A stretch of DNA of 64,000 nucleotides from Henricia sp. BOLD:AAB3569. Lineage: Eukaryota > Echinodermata > Asteroidea > Spinulosida > Echinasteridae. The DNA lies in assembly GCA_037783545.1 (NCBI GenBank), contig JBBELK010000487.1, positions 186,001-250,000 on the forward strand, given 5' to 3'. The notes beneath the pieces were generated by a model. The model was not told the DNA's origin and did not search any database. It was given only the letters and a program-made list of their open reading frames with translations. Of the stretch, positions 12,155-22,409 are shown piece after piece; within the stretch, counting starts at the first letter, position 1; the number at the start of each line of letters is the position of its first letter. Position numbers and translations under genes: made by a program.

Positions 12155-12227
12155 GCCTCGTTGGCGCAGTCGGCAGCGCGTCAGTCTCATAATCTGAAGG
12201 TCGTGAGTTCGAGCCTCACACGGGGCA
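12155..12227 (+). tRNA. tRNA-Met (CAT), second block unit 1
   Basis: Same gene as at 3606. Its 5' end lies only 40 bp from the right end of element copy 2. Confidence 0.94.
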
Positions 12228-12370
12228 GTCTCTGTCGTTTTGTAATGCTTCCCTTTTATATTATTGTTGTCTGCGTGAGGCTCAGGGTTTGGTAATGTCC
12301 TCATTTTAAACTGGAATGGCTCGTTTGGTTCCAACCATGCTGCTTGCGACCTGAAAGACAGCTTCACGTG

Positions 12371-12443
12371 GACCACGTGGCCTAATGGATAAGGCGTCCG
12401 ACTTCGGATCGGAAGATTGAGGGTTCGAATCCCTTCGTGGTTG
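12371..12443 (+). tRNA. tRNA-Arg (TCG), second block unit 1
   Basis: Same gene as at 3822, intact. Confidence 0.94.
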
Positions 12444-12670
12444 TGCTATTTTGGCACGCTGACTCTGTCTTCTGTCTTCTAAAGTCGATCCGAGATGACC
12501 GCCGTCTCCAGAAGGGCTTACTTCATGTATCCATGTTATGAACAATGTTATAGCAGGCCTTTGTGTTTGTGCAGTCAAGTTTGTCTCACAGGACAGTCTT
12601 CTTCAGCTAGCTCATGACAGACGATTGCAACTTTCAGCGCTGAGAGGTTGTCCAAAAGTGTGGCTTATGT

Positions 12671-12743
12671 GCCTCGTTGGCGCAGTCGGCAGCGCGTCAG
12701 TCTCATAATCTGAAGGTCGTGAGTTCGAGCCTCACACGGGGCA
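12671..12743 (+). tRNA. tRNA-Met (CAT), second block unit 2
   Basis: Same gene as at 3606, intact. Confidence 0.94.
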
Positions 12744-12886
12744 GTCTCTGTCGTTTTGTAATGCTTCCCTTTTATATTATTGTTGTCTGCGTGAGGCTCA
12801 GGGTTTGGTAATGTCCTCATTTTAAACTGGAATGGCTCGTTTGGTTCCAACCATGCTGCTTGCGACCTGAAAGACAGCTTCACGTG

Positions 12887-12959
12887 GACCACGTGGCCTA
12901 ATGGATAAGGCGTCCGACTTCGGATCGGAAGATTGAGGGTTCGAATCCCTTCGTGGTTG
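12887..12959 (+). tRNA. tRNA-Arg (TCG), second block unit 2
   Basis: Same gene as at 3822, intact. Confidence 0.94.
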
Positions 12960-13186
12960 TGCTATTTTGGCACGCTGACTCTGTCTTCTGTCTTCTAAAG
13001 TCGATCCGAGATGACCGCCGTCTCCAGAAGGGCTTACTTCATGTATCCATGTTATGAACAATGTTATAGCAGGCCTTTGTGTTTGTGCAGTCAAGTTTGT
13101 CTCACAGGACAGTCTTCTTCAGCTAGCTCATGACAGACGATTGCAACTTTCAGCGCTGAGAGGTTGTCCAAAAGTGTGGCTTATGT

Positions 13187-13259
13187 GCCTCGTTGGCGCA
13201 GTCGGCAGCGCGTCAGTCTCATAATCTGAAGGTCGTGAGTTCGAGCCTCACACGGGGCA
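13187..13259 (+). tRNA. tRNA-Met (CAT), second block unit 3
   Basis: Same gene as at 3606, intact. Confidence 0.94.
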
Positions 13260-13402
13260 GTCTCTGTCGTTTTGTAATGCTTCCCTTTTATATTATTGTT
13301 GTCTGCGTGAGGCTCAGGGTTTGGTAATGTCCTCATTTTAAACTGGAATGGCTCGTTTGGTTCCAACCATGCTGCTTGCGACCTGAAAGACAGCTTCACG
13401 TG

Positions 13403-13475
13403 GACCACGTGGCCTAATGGATAAGGCGTCCGACTTCGGATCGGAAGATTGAGGGTTCGAATCCCTTCGTGGTTG
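13403..13475 (+). tRNA. tRNA-Arg (TCG), second block unit 3
   Basis: Same gene as at 3822. It is the last intact Arg gene in the array. Confidence 0.94.
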
Positions 13476-13702
13476 TGCTATTTTGGCACGCTGACTCTGT
13501 CTTCTGTCTTCTAAAGTCGATCCGAGATGACCGCCGTCTCCAGAAGGGCTTACTTCATGTATCCATGTTATGAACAATGTTATAGCAGGCCTTTGTGTTT
13601 GTGCAGTCAAGTTTGTCTCACAGGACAGTCTTCTTCAGCTAGCTCATGACAGACGATTGCAACTTTCAGCGCTGAGAGGTTGTCCAAAAGTGTGGCTTAT
13701 GT

Positions 13703-13775
13703 GCCTCGTTGGCGCAGTCGGCAGCGCGTCAGTCTCATAATCTGAAGGTCGTGAGTTCGAGCCTCACACGGGGCA
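13703..13775 (+). tRNA. tRNA-Met (CAT), second block unit 4
   Basis: Same gene as at 3606. It lies in the terminal, otherwise damaged unit. Confidence 0.93.
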
Positions 13776-13918
13776 GTCTCTGTCGTTTTGTAATGCTTCC
13801 CTTTTATATTATTGTTGTCTGCGTGAGGCTCAGGGTTTGGTAATGTCCTCATTTTAAACTGGAATGGCTCGTTTGGTTCCAACCATGCTGCTTGCGACCT
13901 GAAAGACAGCTTCACGTG

Positions 13919-13979
13919 GACCACGTGGCCTAATGGATAAGGCGTCGGAAGATTGAGGGTTCGAATCCCTTCGTGGTTG
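13919..13979 (+). pseudogene. Broken tRNA-Arg, anticodon arm deleted
   Basis: This copy is 61 nt instead of 73. Twelve bases (CGACTTCGGATC) are missing between GGCGTC and GGAAG, which removes the anticodon loop and half of its stem. The acceptor and T arms remain, so both internal promoter boxes may survive, but the RNA could not act as a tRNA. The deletion lies between short CGG repeats, consistent with slippage. Confidence 0.93.
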
Positions 13980-13989
13980 TGCTATTTTG

Positions 13990-14981
13990 GTATTGGTTGG
14001 CATGCCCGCTCGCTCCGCAACAACACCGTAACCATAGAGACAGCTTATTATCGCCATATTGTATTCTACGTGTTTGAAAACCCGCAGAACTCAAAAGCGT
14101 GATCCAATTCCGTCCTTCACGCGTGAGGGACGGAAATCAAGAGACAAATGCCTTTCCTTAGTCAACAACAAATGAAAACTAAAGTGAACCTGTTTAATTG
14201 TTTACCTTCTACTGATGTTAATACACACACCCAGTTTATCACATGTTGAAATTGACTTTACAGTTTTATGCGGAGGTTGTTTTTATGCGTGAGGTACAGA
14301 TAATCAATTAAATTGACCAAAAAAAGCAATTTTTTAACATGCATTTTCAACTATTTCCTGAAAATGTGATGGCACAGTGTGCCTAGTCAAGATTTTTCTG
14401 TTAATTTTTGTAATATGATTGTAAAATATGGACATTTCTTTACAGATCGAGGTATTATTTTGATTAATTTAAGAAATTTTGAAATCTTCATCCAGTGTTT
14501 AACAATTTTTGGATCATATCACGCTCTCCACTTTCCACTAAAACAGACAAATATTTAATTTAGGCATACTTTCGTTTTATTCTGCCGCCTCCAGAAGGGC
14601 TTACTGTATCTGTGTTATGAACAATGTTATAGCATGCCTTTTTTTTGTGTTTGCAAAAAAGTCACATACGCTACTGGGCAAAATAGGGCCACTTTTACGA
14701 GCTAGATGGTCCAAAATGTTTACAGTTGGAAGAAAAAATACCCCACATTACGAGGATGGCCAATATCTATATTAGACCACACTCGTTCAGCTCACAACTC
14801 TCTCTAATATAGAATAATTTGAGGGCATACAAAATATTCATGAGCTCGACGCACGGATCTCTGCCTATTTACTGTGCACCCTGGCCCTAAAGATGATCTC
14901 AGAATAGTCAGAATCTTTTGGTCTGGAAACCAGACTACGTTGCTGGTTCCACATTGAACTGATTTTTAGGTCCACATACAT
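13990..14981. other. Array-edge spacer with a diverged unit remnant
   Basis: No gene is seen. At about 14580-14655 the sequence again resembles the 516-bp unit spacer (CTCCAGAAGGGCTTACT and GTTATGAACAATGTTATAGCA), but with clear changes. The terminal unit was therefore split by about 590 bp of other DNA and has decayed, unlike the uniform units inside the array. Confidence 0.6.
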
Positions 14982-14990
14982 ATTCCACAT
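14982..14990. repeat. Target-site duplication, left of element copy 3
   Basis: ATTCCACAT here is repeated exactly at 19403-19411, directly next to the two ends of the inverted element. Confidence 0.9.
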
Positions 14991-17900
14991 TAGTCTTTAC
15001 TAAAGACGTTAACTGTCTGTGTTTGTCACACGTTCATGTGAGCACACTTAATTGCATGCCCAATAGAGGGCGCACTTCAAGTACTTGTATTTGGACTGTC
15101 GTACGTGTGGATTTGGACCCAGTTAACGTCTTTACGATCTTGGCATTTGAGGGCGGGACCAGACTATGCTAATATCAGATGATGTTTGCATTATTCATTG
15201 TCGTGGTTGGTGATTGACGGAAGATTGTAAAATAATGTATGCATCAGCAAAGAGTTCACAACACGTAAGGTCAACAGGTCAACTGTTCGGTAAACATACA
15301 TAAAATTTGCCGAACATGTGAGCCGTTTTACGGGCGAGTTTCCCGGTCCAGCTTCCGCGTTGTGAACTGAGCCTCAGATCTAGAATGACTGAAGCGTACG
15401 GTATGCCAAATAGGGGAACTAGAATCCAGAGAGGAAGTGAGGTCACCCCCCCTCCCCCCTCTACCCCGATCTGAGTATAAACAAACAAAGGAAAATTCTC
15501 CTAATATAAAGAAGAGATGACATCCAAATCAAACAATCAAAGTCTTAATTTGTTGTTTTTCTTGCTCTTATGATGATATTTATTATTCAACTCACTGCTT
15601 TCATCTGCCTTTACTCGATCAGTAAACTTGTCATAACATTGCTGTTTTTGTAAATACATGTACTGGGAAATAGTGAATAAAATGCAATTAAATGTCCATT
15701 CATGGTCCAGTAAAAACAACCTTTTGTGTGCATGATTAATGTTTATCCCCCAAAACCAAAATCATAATACCCATGTACAAAGTAGGGGAGGGTGGGGTTA
15801 GTTGGAACATTTTTCACAAAATCGACTATAAAACACTAACATAATTTAGTAACCCTAAATTCCTAGGGTTAATGTAAAATCATATTGATTTTGAAGGATT
15901 GAGGAGTGTTGGGGTTAAAGAAAAAACAACCGTACCACTTTAAGCATACATAATTATTTGGGCTACAAATTAATGGAGCTTATAAAATGTTAAGACTCGC
16001 TGGTTTCTCGGATAATCCAACTTGAACATGACCATTTCAGCTGTTCCGACTAGCCCCACCTATGGGGTAAGTTGAAACATGGTATGTTGTCATTTAAAAA
16101 CTACTATAACTTCTGTGATCACCCTAATTAGCAAGGCATACACTTAAGCTGTAAATTGGGGTGCTAATCAACTCTTTGGGGTACAGGGAGTCATTGACAA
16201 CTGTTCACTTATAATGCAGTGAAACGTGTATATATAGTTGCCACCTTCGGGACTGGCAACTGTAAACAGGTGGCCTGTTTCATGTGGTCAATGAAACATG
16301 TTCCAACTAGCCCCCTCATTTTGTTCCAACTAAACCCGCTGGCCTGTTTAAAAAACAGTGACTACAATTTGACATCTCGTTAACCTCATTTTGTACTCAA
16401 AAACTAGTCAAGTGAATCTATGAACATCATTAGCATACAATGCAATATTTCTTAAAAATAACTAATGCCGTGGAAGAAAATATAAATGTTTCAACATACC
16501 CACTGTTCCAAGTAACACCTCTCTTCTACTAATGGTGTATAGCTGTATTTCGATAATTGTTTTCATGTTATGAACAAGTTAAGTGCCCTCTGCCCAGTTT
16601 TTAAATAACTGCATGCATCATACATGTAGGCCTACAAAATGCCATGTGCAGTAAAACAACGACACAGTGATTGTGATTTTCATCAACCGTATTATTACTA
16701 CATTTACATGTCTTTTTTCATAAGTTTGGGATTTGTTTCAGTACTTGTATGTGTTTATATACTGTTTGTATAACTAGGCCTACAAGTCGGCAATCCATAA
16801 TTGCTGAAATAAGCAAATGTAAACCAAACCAGTACAACCAAGATTAAAACCTTTTGTTTCAAGACAATTTTAAATACTGATTTAATGTTTTTTTTTTTTA
16901 CTTGGATGCAAATATCCTGCCTGCACCAAGTGCTGCAGCAAAGTGGGACTGCTTATTCTCTGTAAACAGACTTCAGATCACTGATGTGCATTGGAATGCA
17001 GTAATTAATCTCTGACAATATCACGTCTGCTCTTTTAACTACGCGTGTTCAAGGCTGTGATTTTTGGATAATCATTTTTTTAATGAAATGGCACGAAAAT
17101 GTACAATGCTAAAGCGAAAAATGATTTAGTAAATCCCAGTGGTCACTGCATAGATTCAAGGTCTGAGTTGTGATTATACACGACTGTTATAGTCAAACTA
17201 CCAGGGCAATGTGAGGGAATTTAGTGCATTGAATGTGCACAAAATCAAACAAACCAAACAACGTGAATATTGGATGTCATTAATTTCTCCATATCAGACA
17301 TATCAACATCACTTTAGTACATGTATGTTGCAGGTTAGATGTAAACAATCCACATTTGTAGAAGGAACAGCATGTGTAGGCCTATAATCCTCCATGATGG
17401 TAATGGGGTCATTCTGTTGCATATACTTGTACATGTATAGTTCTTTTTTTAATATTATGATGTTGTCCAATAAAAAAAACAGTAATGTAAATCTCAAACA
17501 AGACCTATGCTATTAACAGGATTGATAAAAATGTAACATTGTGTCATATAGGAAATTTGTACATCAAAAGGTCTGTTATTTCCTTTCTTGGCTCTCCATG
17601 TGGGCATCTCTTTTTTATTTAATCGTCTAGTACTGATGTGCTTTTTTAGAAAACATGATTGCATTATTTGAGAGAGATGAACTGCAAACAAGAATAGGCA
17701 AAGAATCTCTTAGGTCATTTCAGACTGTTTTGTGATGCAAACAGTTCTCAATTTTAAGAGATGTCCAGTCAAGGACATAAACATCATATTAAAATTCCAT
17801 TCTGTGAATTTCTGTTTATACCCTGGATGACACGTTCTTTCCTTTATTGGTCAAGTGGTACTATATACAATGTGTTTACGGGTACATGTATTAAAAATGG

Positions 17901-19402
17901 GTATGTAAAACAAACATTATAGGACATGTGTTGAGATTTTGTTTTGCCCTGGTTTTTGTGAATTTTGTTGAACAGCATTTCAAATTAGTTTGTTGTTGAG
18001 ACTATAACTCGAACACTTTACTGTCAAACTTGAACATACAGTTTGTGATGATGTACTTTATTTTCGACCGAAAACAGTCGAGCAGGCAGAGAGGAAAAGG
18101 AGTATAGGCTGGGCATAGCTTGAGACCCTGTGGAAAAATACAGGGGGCTTGATTTCATCTAATCATGGAGGAAGAAACCTTCCTCCATGATCTAATGCAC
18201 CTATCAATTGTTGTCCCCACCTATAGGGGATGGGGATTTGGTTTTTATGCCCCAGGGTGGGGATTTTGTCACCTAAATTTTTTCCAGGGGTGGGAAATTT
18301 GTCACTCGGAAATTGACAATCCCCACCTCGTTTGTGGGGTAGACCTAGTCTTGATGCAAGACCGAATTTACTGTTAGAGTTCGCGATCCCCACATTGTTC
18401 ATTTTAGCCGCCAGAGGGCGTACCTACACTTACAACGTGAACTCGAAAACTTTTCGACTGTATTTCAGGTGCGCCCTCTGGCGGCCAATGGTGAATAGTC
18501 TATGTACATCGTGTATTGCGCGCAAAAAGGCAGTCTTTCCGAAAGACTAGGGTAGACCTAGCCAAGGTTACCTAGCTCGGCTCGAATTGTATCCGATGTG
18601 GTAATCTGTTACCACAGATTAATTACCACATGATAAAATTCGAGCCGAGTTAACCTTGGTTAGGGTAGCCCGGGGTGGGGGAGGGGGTTGGACAATTGAT
18701 AGACCTGTATAAGAAAATTATTGGTTTTCCCTTCCAAAATTATCCTTTTTTTAAACATCGGGGTACCGGTAACCTCTTAACATTTCCCCTCTTATTTGTC
18801 TGTTTTTATAACCTTTTTATTTGGTTTGATGAGATCGATTATCTATAGAATTTAATTCAAGACGAGTAACAAGCAGGGTACTGAAATCCCCAGGTGAAAT
18901 ACCGGCGGCCGTTAGCCGGAAGGCCGACCGTACCGATAGCTGCCTGCGCCTGCAGGCAGTGCGGTGTTGCCTGGCCCGGGCGCAGCGCTCGCTTGTCCGC
19001 AAATTTTCCCGATGCCGAGTTTTCCCTCGATCAACCCAACAGACATCCCGCAGGCATTTTACACACACATAAACCTGTTTTACGTTTGCCTAATGAATAA
19101 TTCACGCTATGGTCCCAACCTAATCACTGATTGGCTCCCTTGGATTTCCAAGGGAGAAATAAAGAAAAAGTTAAGAATTGCTGCCAAGATTGCCAAGACC
19201 TTCGAGAAGGTCCAGTATCGTATGCCCCACTGGTATCGATACCAGTGCAACGAATACGTACTACCGCTACGAATACACCAAATAATCGATTAAAATGTAT
19301 GAAAAAACGCCCTCAATAGTTTCGCGCACTGTTCATCGCGCGCTGTGGGAATTCTGTATAGCAACAACAAAAACTAACACGAAGGTCTTGGAGCCAAGAC
19401 TA
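14991..19402 (-). mobile_element. 4412-bp non-autonomous DNA transposon, copy 3 (inverted, complete)
   Basis: This is the reverse complement of 7703-12114 and has exactly the same length. It is flanked by ATTCCACAT at 14982-14990 and 19403-19411, a 9-bp duplication different from that of copy 2. Different duplications around near-identical copies show that it moved as a unit. Unlike copies 1 and 2 it carries no tRNA units. Together with copy 2 it forms a large inverted repeat with 4.4-kb arms and a spacer of about 2.9 kb. Confidence 0.92.
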
Positions 19403-19411
19403 ATTCCACAT

Positions 19412-19780
19412 ATGAACACGAGTCTACCCGTACCCATATGCGTACTGGATAATTAGAAAATTTGGACGTAGGCCTAGATTTATATGTAATTCACTTCGGT
19501 TTCGACTCAATGAATATTTCCAAAACCAGGTCCAAACCCGAGTTTTATTTAGACCTATTAATGCGCTCAATGGGAATTACCTTTTAAGGATGCAAAAGAT
19601 CACGTGTATTAAATCAAACAATTTTAATATTTCAAGCATTATAAGCCAATAAGCCAAATGTGTGCCCAAATTTCTGGAAATAAAACCTTTTGCGTGAAAC
19701 CTTTGCACATGGCTGGCACCCCGAATTCTTCACTTTCAAAATAGGTGGTTTGGTAGTCCTCGTACTATATGCTGTTGTTG
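19412..19780. other. Unique spacer right of the inverted element
   Basis: Between the 9-bp duplication at 19403-19411 and the foldback repeat starting near 19795, I see no gene, tRNA or repeat structure. Confidence 0.5.
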
Positions 19781-19794
19781 CCACATGCTGTACG

Positions 19795-20148
19795 CTATAG
19801 ACAGCCGAAGTGTGACGTGTGCGTTGCCATGGCAATTGGCTCTAAACATCATGGACGTCGGAAAAAGTACCATTGCAAAAGTACAGGGCCACAGTTTAGT
19901 GATTTCTAGTGTAGAGCCAATAGACAGCCGAAGTGTGACGTGCGTTGCCATGGCAATTGGATCTAAACTATCATGGCCGTCGGGAAAAGTACCATTGGAA
20001 AAGCACTGGGACACGGTTGAGTGATTTTTAGTTTAGATCCAATTGCCTAGGCAACCAACAAAAGGTGACGTATTCACTTCGGCAGTCTATTGCCTATAGG
20101 CAACCAAAAAAGATGAAGTATTCACTTCGGCAGTCTATTGCCTAGTAG
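19795..20148. repeat. Foldback repeat with internal tandem duplication
   Basis: TATAGACAGCCGAAGTG at 19795 and again near 19920 is answered by CACTTCGGCAGTCTATT at about 20078 and 20123. Between them the phrase GTTGCCATGGCAATTGG also occurs twice. The layout is two overlapping inverted repeats, as expected from a mariner-type MITE inserted in or duplicated beside itself. It is related to the simple MITE at 53049-53217, which has the similar end ATAGACTACTAAAGTG. Confidence 0.65.
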
Positions 20149-20543
20149 CCAACAGCCTGGTTGCTTTATGCCATTCTCTCTACGGTGAACATGCTATTGA
20201 TTCTGTCCTTCACACCTGCCACATGCACCCGGTCACATTACATAGCAACAAAGTTTAGTCTGCTCATATGGATACTCGTGTGTGCATGTGAAAGGTAGCG
20301 AAACAGTACATCAGATGCTATTCATGTGAAACATGCAAAAGGCTAATTGTTCTTAGCAGAATAAGGTAACCCTTAGCATGCTATTGGCAACTTGGGTCGC
20401 AATGTAGTGCATGCAAAAGGATATGAATGGCAGGAGGCTAAGCAGCGCTATGACCATGGGCCATGACACAAGCACATTTCAAACAGACACAATTGAGACA
20501 AAAATGTAATCTGAAGCAAAACGTTTTAATAAATATATTTCAT
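20149..20543. other. Spacer, nothing recognised
   Basis: I see no ORF, tRNA-like sequence or clear inverted repeat in this stretch. Confidence 0.4.
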
Positions 20544-20753
20544 ATTGAAAGATGAATTTAGAAACACGAGAAAATTGCAGTGCCCCGACTGGGATTCGAA
20601 CCCATGTCCTTGGCTTACATGGCCAATTGCTCTACCAACTGAGCTATCTGGGGATCCCGCCAGAGCGCCGCAACAATCTCGTGCCAAGGACCTGGGTTCG
20701 AATCCCAGTCGGGGCACTGCAATTTTCTCGTGTTTCTAAATTCATCTTTCAAT
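20544..20753. mobile_element. Palindromic element built from a tRNA-like sequence
   Basis: The outer arms of about 68 bp (from ATTGAAAGATGAATTTAG to its mirror ending at 20753) are almost perfectly complementary. On the minus strand, left arm plus centre read as a degenerate tRNA with D-arm TAGCTCAGTTGGTAGAGCA, anticodon stem/loop TTGGC-CATGTAA-GCCAA (TGT, Thr-like, but without U33) and T arm GGGTTCGAATCCC. The plus-strand right arm carries only the 3' half of the same tRNA. The acceptor stem pairs poorly, so this is a tRNA-derived repeat and not a working gene. Confidence 0.75.
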
Positions 20754-21113
20754 TATCAAACCTACCATAAATATATCCCTTCAATATTTCATATTGCACA
20801 ACGTTTTAGGTACATGTACTATACATTTCAAAGTTAAAGTTGTTTGTAAAGCTCTTTGAAAATGTGCCGTCTGTACACAAAACAGATTTAAACTTGCAAA
20901 AAATAAACTTTAGTATAAATGTCCTCAGTTTGCCAAAGTTATAATTATTAGCTTTCAAATAAACACACAAAAAACAGAAAAACCAACGGGAAATAATATA
21001 TCCAAAAGGTGTACACTATGAAACTTTCTGCAAACTTTGATATTTGACTTACTTTAAGAAACTGCAATGTTTGATTCAAATCATATTTTCAATGTGAAAA
21101 CATTTATTAGTGG

Positions 21114-21490
21114 GGTACCGTGGCCGAGTAGTTTGGATCACTGACTCGCAACACTCGGGTGAAAACTTGGGGTTGCGGGTTTGATACCCGGCCGTGGTAC
21201 CTTTACCCTTGAGCAAGGCACTTAAACACTTGCTCCATCCTTCGGAAGGGATGTAAAGCCGTTGGTCCAGTGTGTTGTGTAACGCACTTAAAAGATCCCA
21301 GAGCACTCTTTTGTGAAGAGTAAGAGGAATTCCCAGTGTATCTGGCCGTCGGCTGCCAATGGCACCACCCACCTATGTACCTCGATGTTTAGGTGGAGTA
21401 TTAGATCCTTAAAACCCATTATAATGTGCAGCGCATGTGAACATCCACATGGAATGTGCGCTATACAAGTGTAATAATATATATGTAATA
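21114..21490 (+). mobile_element. tRNA-headed SINE (Leu/Ser-type head)
   Basis: Bases 21114-21201 form an 88-nt type II tRNA-like head with matching ends (GGTACCG and CGTGGTACC), A-box GTGGCCGAGTAG and B-box GGGTTTGATACCC. The body begins CCCTTGAGCAAGGCACTTAA and continues through GATCCCAGAGCACTC to a tail ending in CTATACAAGTGTAATAAT and AT-rich repeats. This is the usual plan of a tRNA-derived SINE. A 5'-truncated relative lies at about 52745-52950. Confidence 0.8.
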
Positions 21491-22025
21491 ATATACTAAC
21501 CCTGATATGATACATACTACTCGAAATTGACCGAGGATCACTTGCTAATTTAGTTATTCCACCAAGTTGGGGCACAAAGTGAGACATTTCTTCATTTACA
21601 CAAAATGGCCAATTAGTGAACAGCAAGTTGTCAAGATGTTGCACGATATGGTTGCTTTGTCTATTCTGATTTTTGTTTATTAATCTTCAGTCTTGAGAGA
21701 CTTTGACAATGTTGAAATATTTGAAGTAACTTGATATCATTGATGTAACGGGGACGTCATGACGATTTATCCCATTTCACTCGGGCCCTCAAAAGTGATC
21801 TTGTTGAATTTGACATTAGCACACTGTTCTTGATGTAAACAATCACTTTTAATCAAAATGTTGGGGATTCTATTTTGGTTCAAGAAAATCTGTTGAAAAA
21901 CACTAAATGTCACACCTGCATTTTCCCTGCATTTGCACAAAATCCCATTTAATTGAATGTGCTTCTCGATTTTGTCAAAAATAATGGAGGTTTTTAATTT
22001 ATCTCACCCAGCAGCTGGTATTTCC

Positions 22026-22180
22026 GTGTACTATAGAGCCTTTGCAAAGCGGCCATGACAGGGGGCAGTCACATTGTTACCATGTGTCATGCATGAGTAG
22101 GTGCTTTGTGGTTCTATTGTTACACATTTAATAAGAAAACCTGCCCCCTGTCATGGCCGCTGGTGCAGAAGCTCCATTTG
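22026..22180. mobile_element. Short MITE with GGCCATGACAGGGGGCAG arms
   Basis: GCGGCCATGACAGGGGGCAG is mirrored by CTGCCCCCTGTCATGGCCGC about 80 bp on. The outer edges TATAGAGCCTTTGCA and TGCAGAAGCTCCA pair more loosely. A diverged member of the same family is at 49923-50046. Confidence 0.7.
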
Positions 22181-22271
22181 CTCATAAAATTCATAAGTCA
22201 CTGATGTAACCGGGGAATGCCATATCCCAACTTTATGGAATGACCCAATTCTGAAATAATACATGTGTTAA

Positions 22272-22406
22272 AGGTTTCCTGTAATCCAGCAGGACATTGT
22301 GCTTATAACCGAGTTTGATATTGTACCACACAAAAGTAGTCGTTTATTTTGTATTTTACACTTTTTGTGAGTTAAGCACAATTTCCTCCTGGAATACAGG
22401 AAACCT
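22272..22406. mobile_element. 135-bp MITE, AGGTTTCCTG ends, TTAA-type target
   Basis: AGGTTTCCTGTAATCCAG near the left end is mirrored by CTGGAATACAGGAAACCT. The left flank is TTAA and the right flank TTAT, i.e. a TTAA duplication with one change. It has the same AGG start and target as the elements at 32681, 41254, 41998 and 50107. Confidence 0.65.
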
Positions 22407-22409
22407 TTA

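Larger units (their letters stand above)
12115..13989 (+). repeat. Tandem array of tRNA-Met/tRNA-Arg units, second block (3 whole + 1 broken)
   Basis: This block continues the same 516-bp units beyond element copy 2. Three units are intact. The fourth keeps tRNA-Met but has a 12-base deletion in tRNA-Arg and then departs from the unit sequence just after the terminator, marking the right edge of the array. Confidence 0.93.

Noticed and set aside
20582-20655. Functional tRNA-Thr on the minus strand
   Set aside because: The acceptor stem pairs badly and position 33 is not T. It sits in a palindromic repeat.
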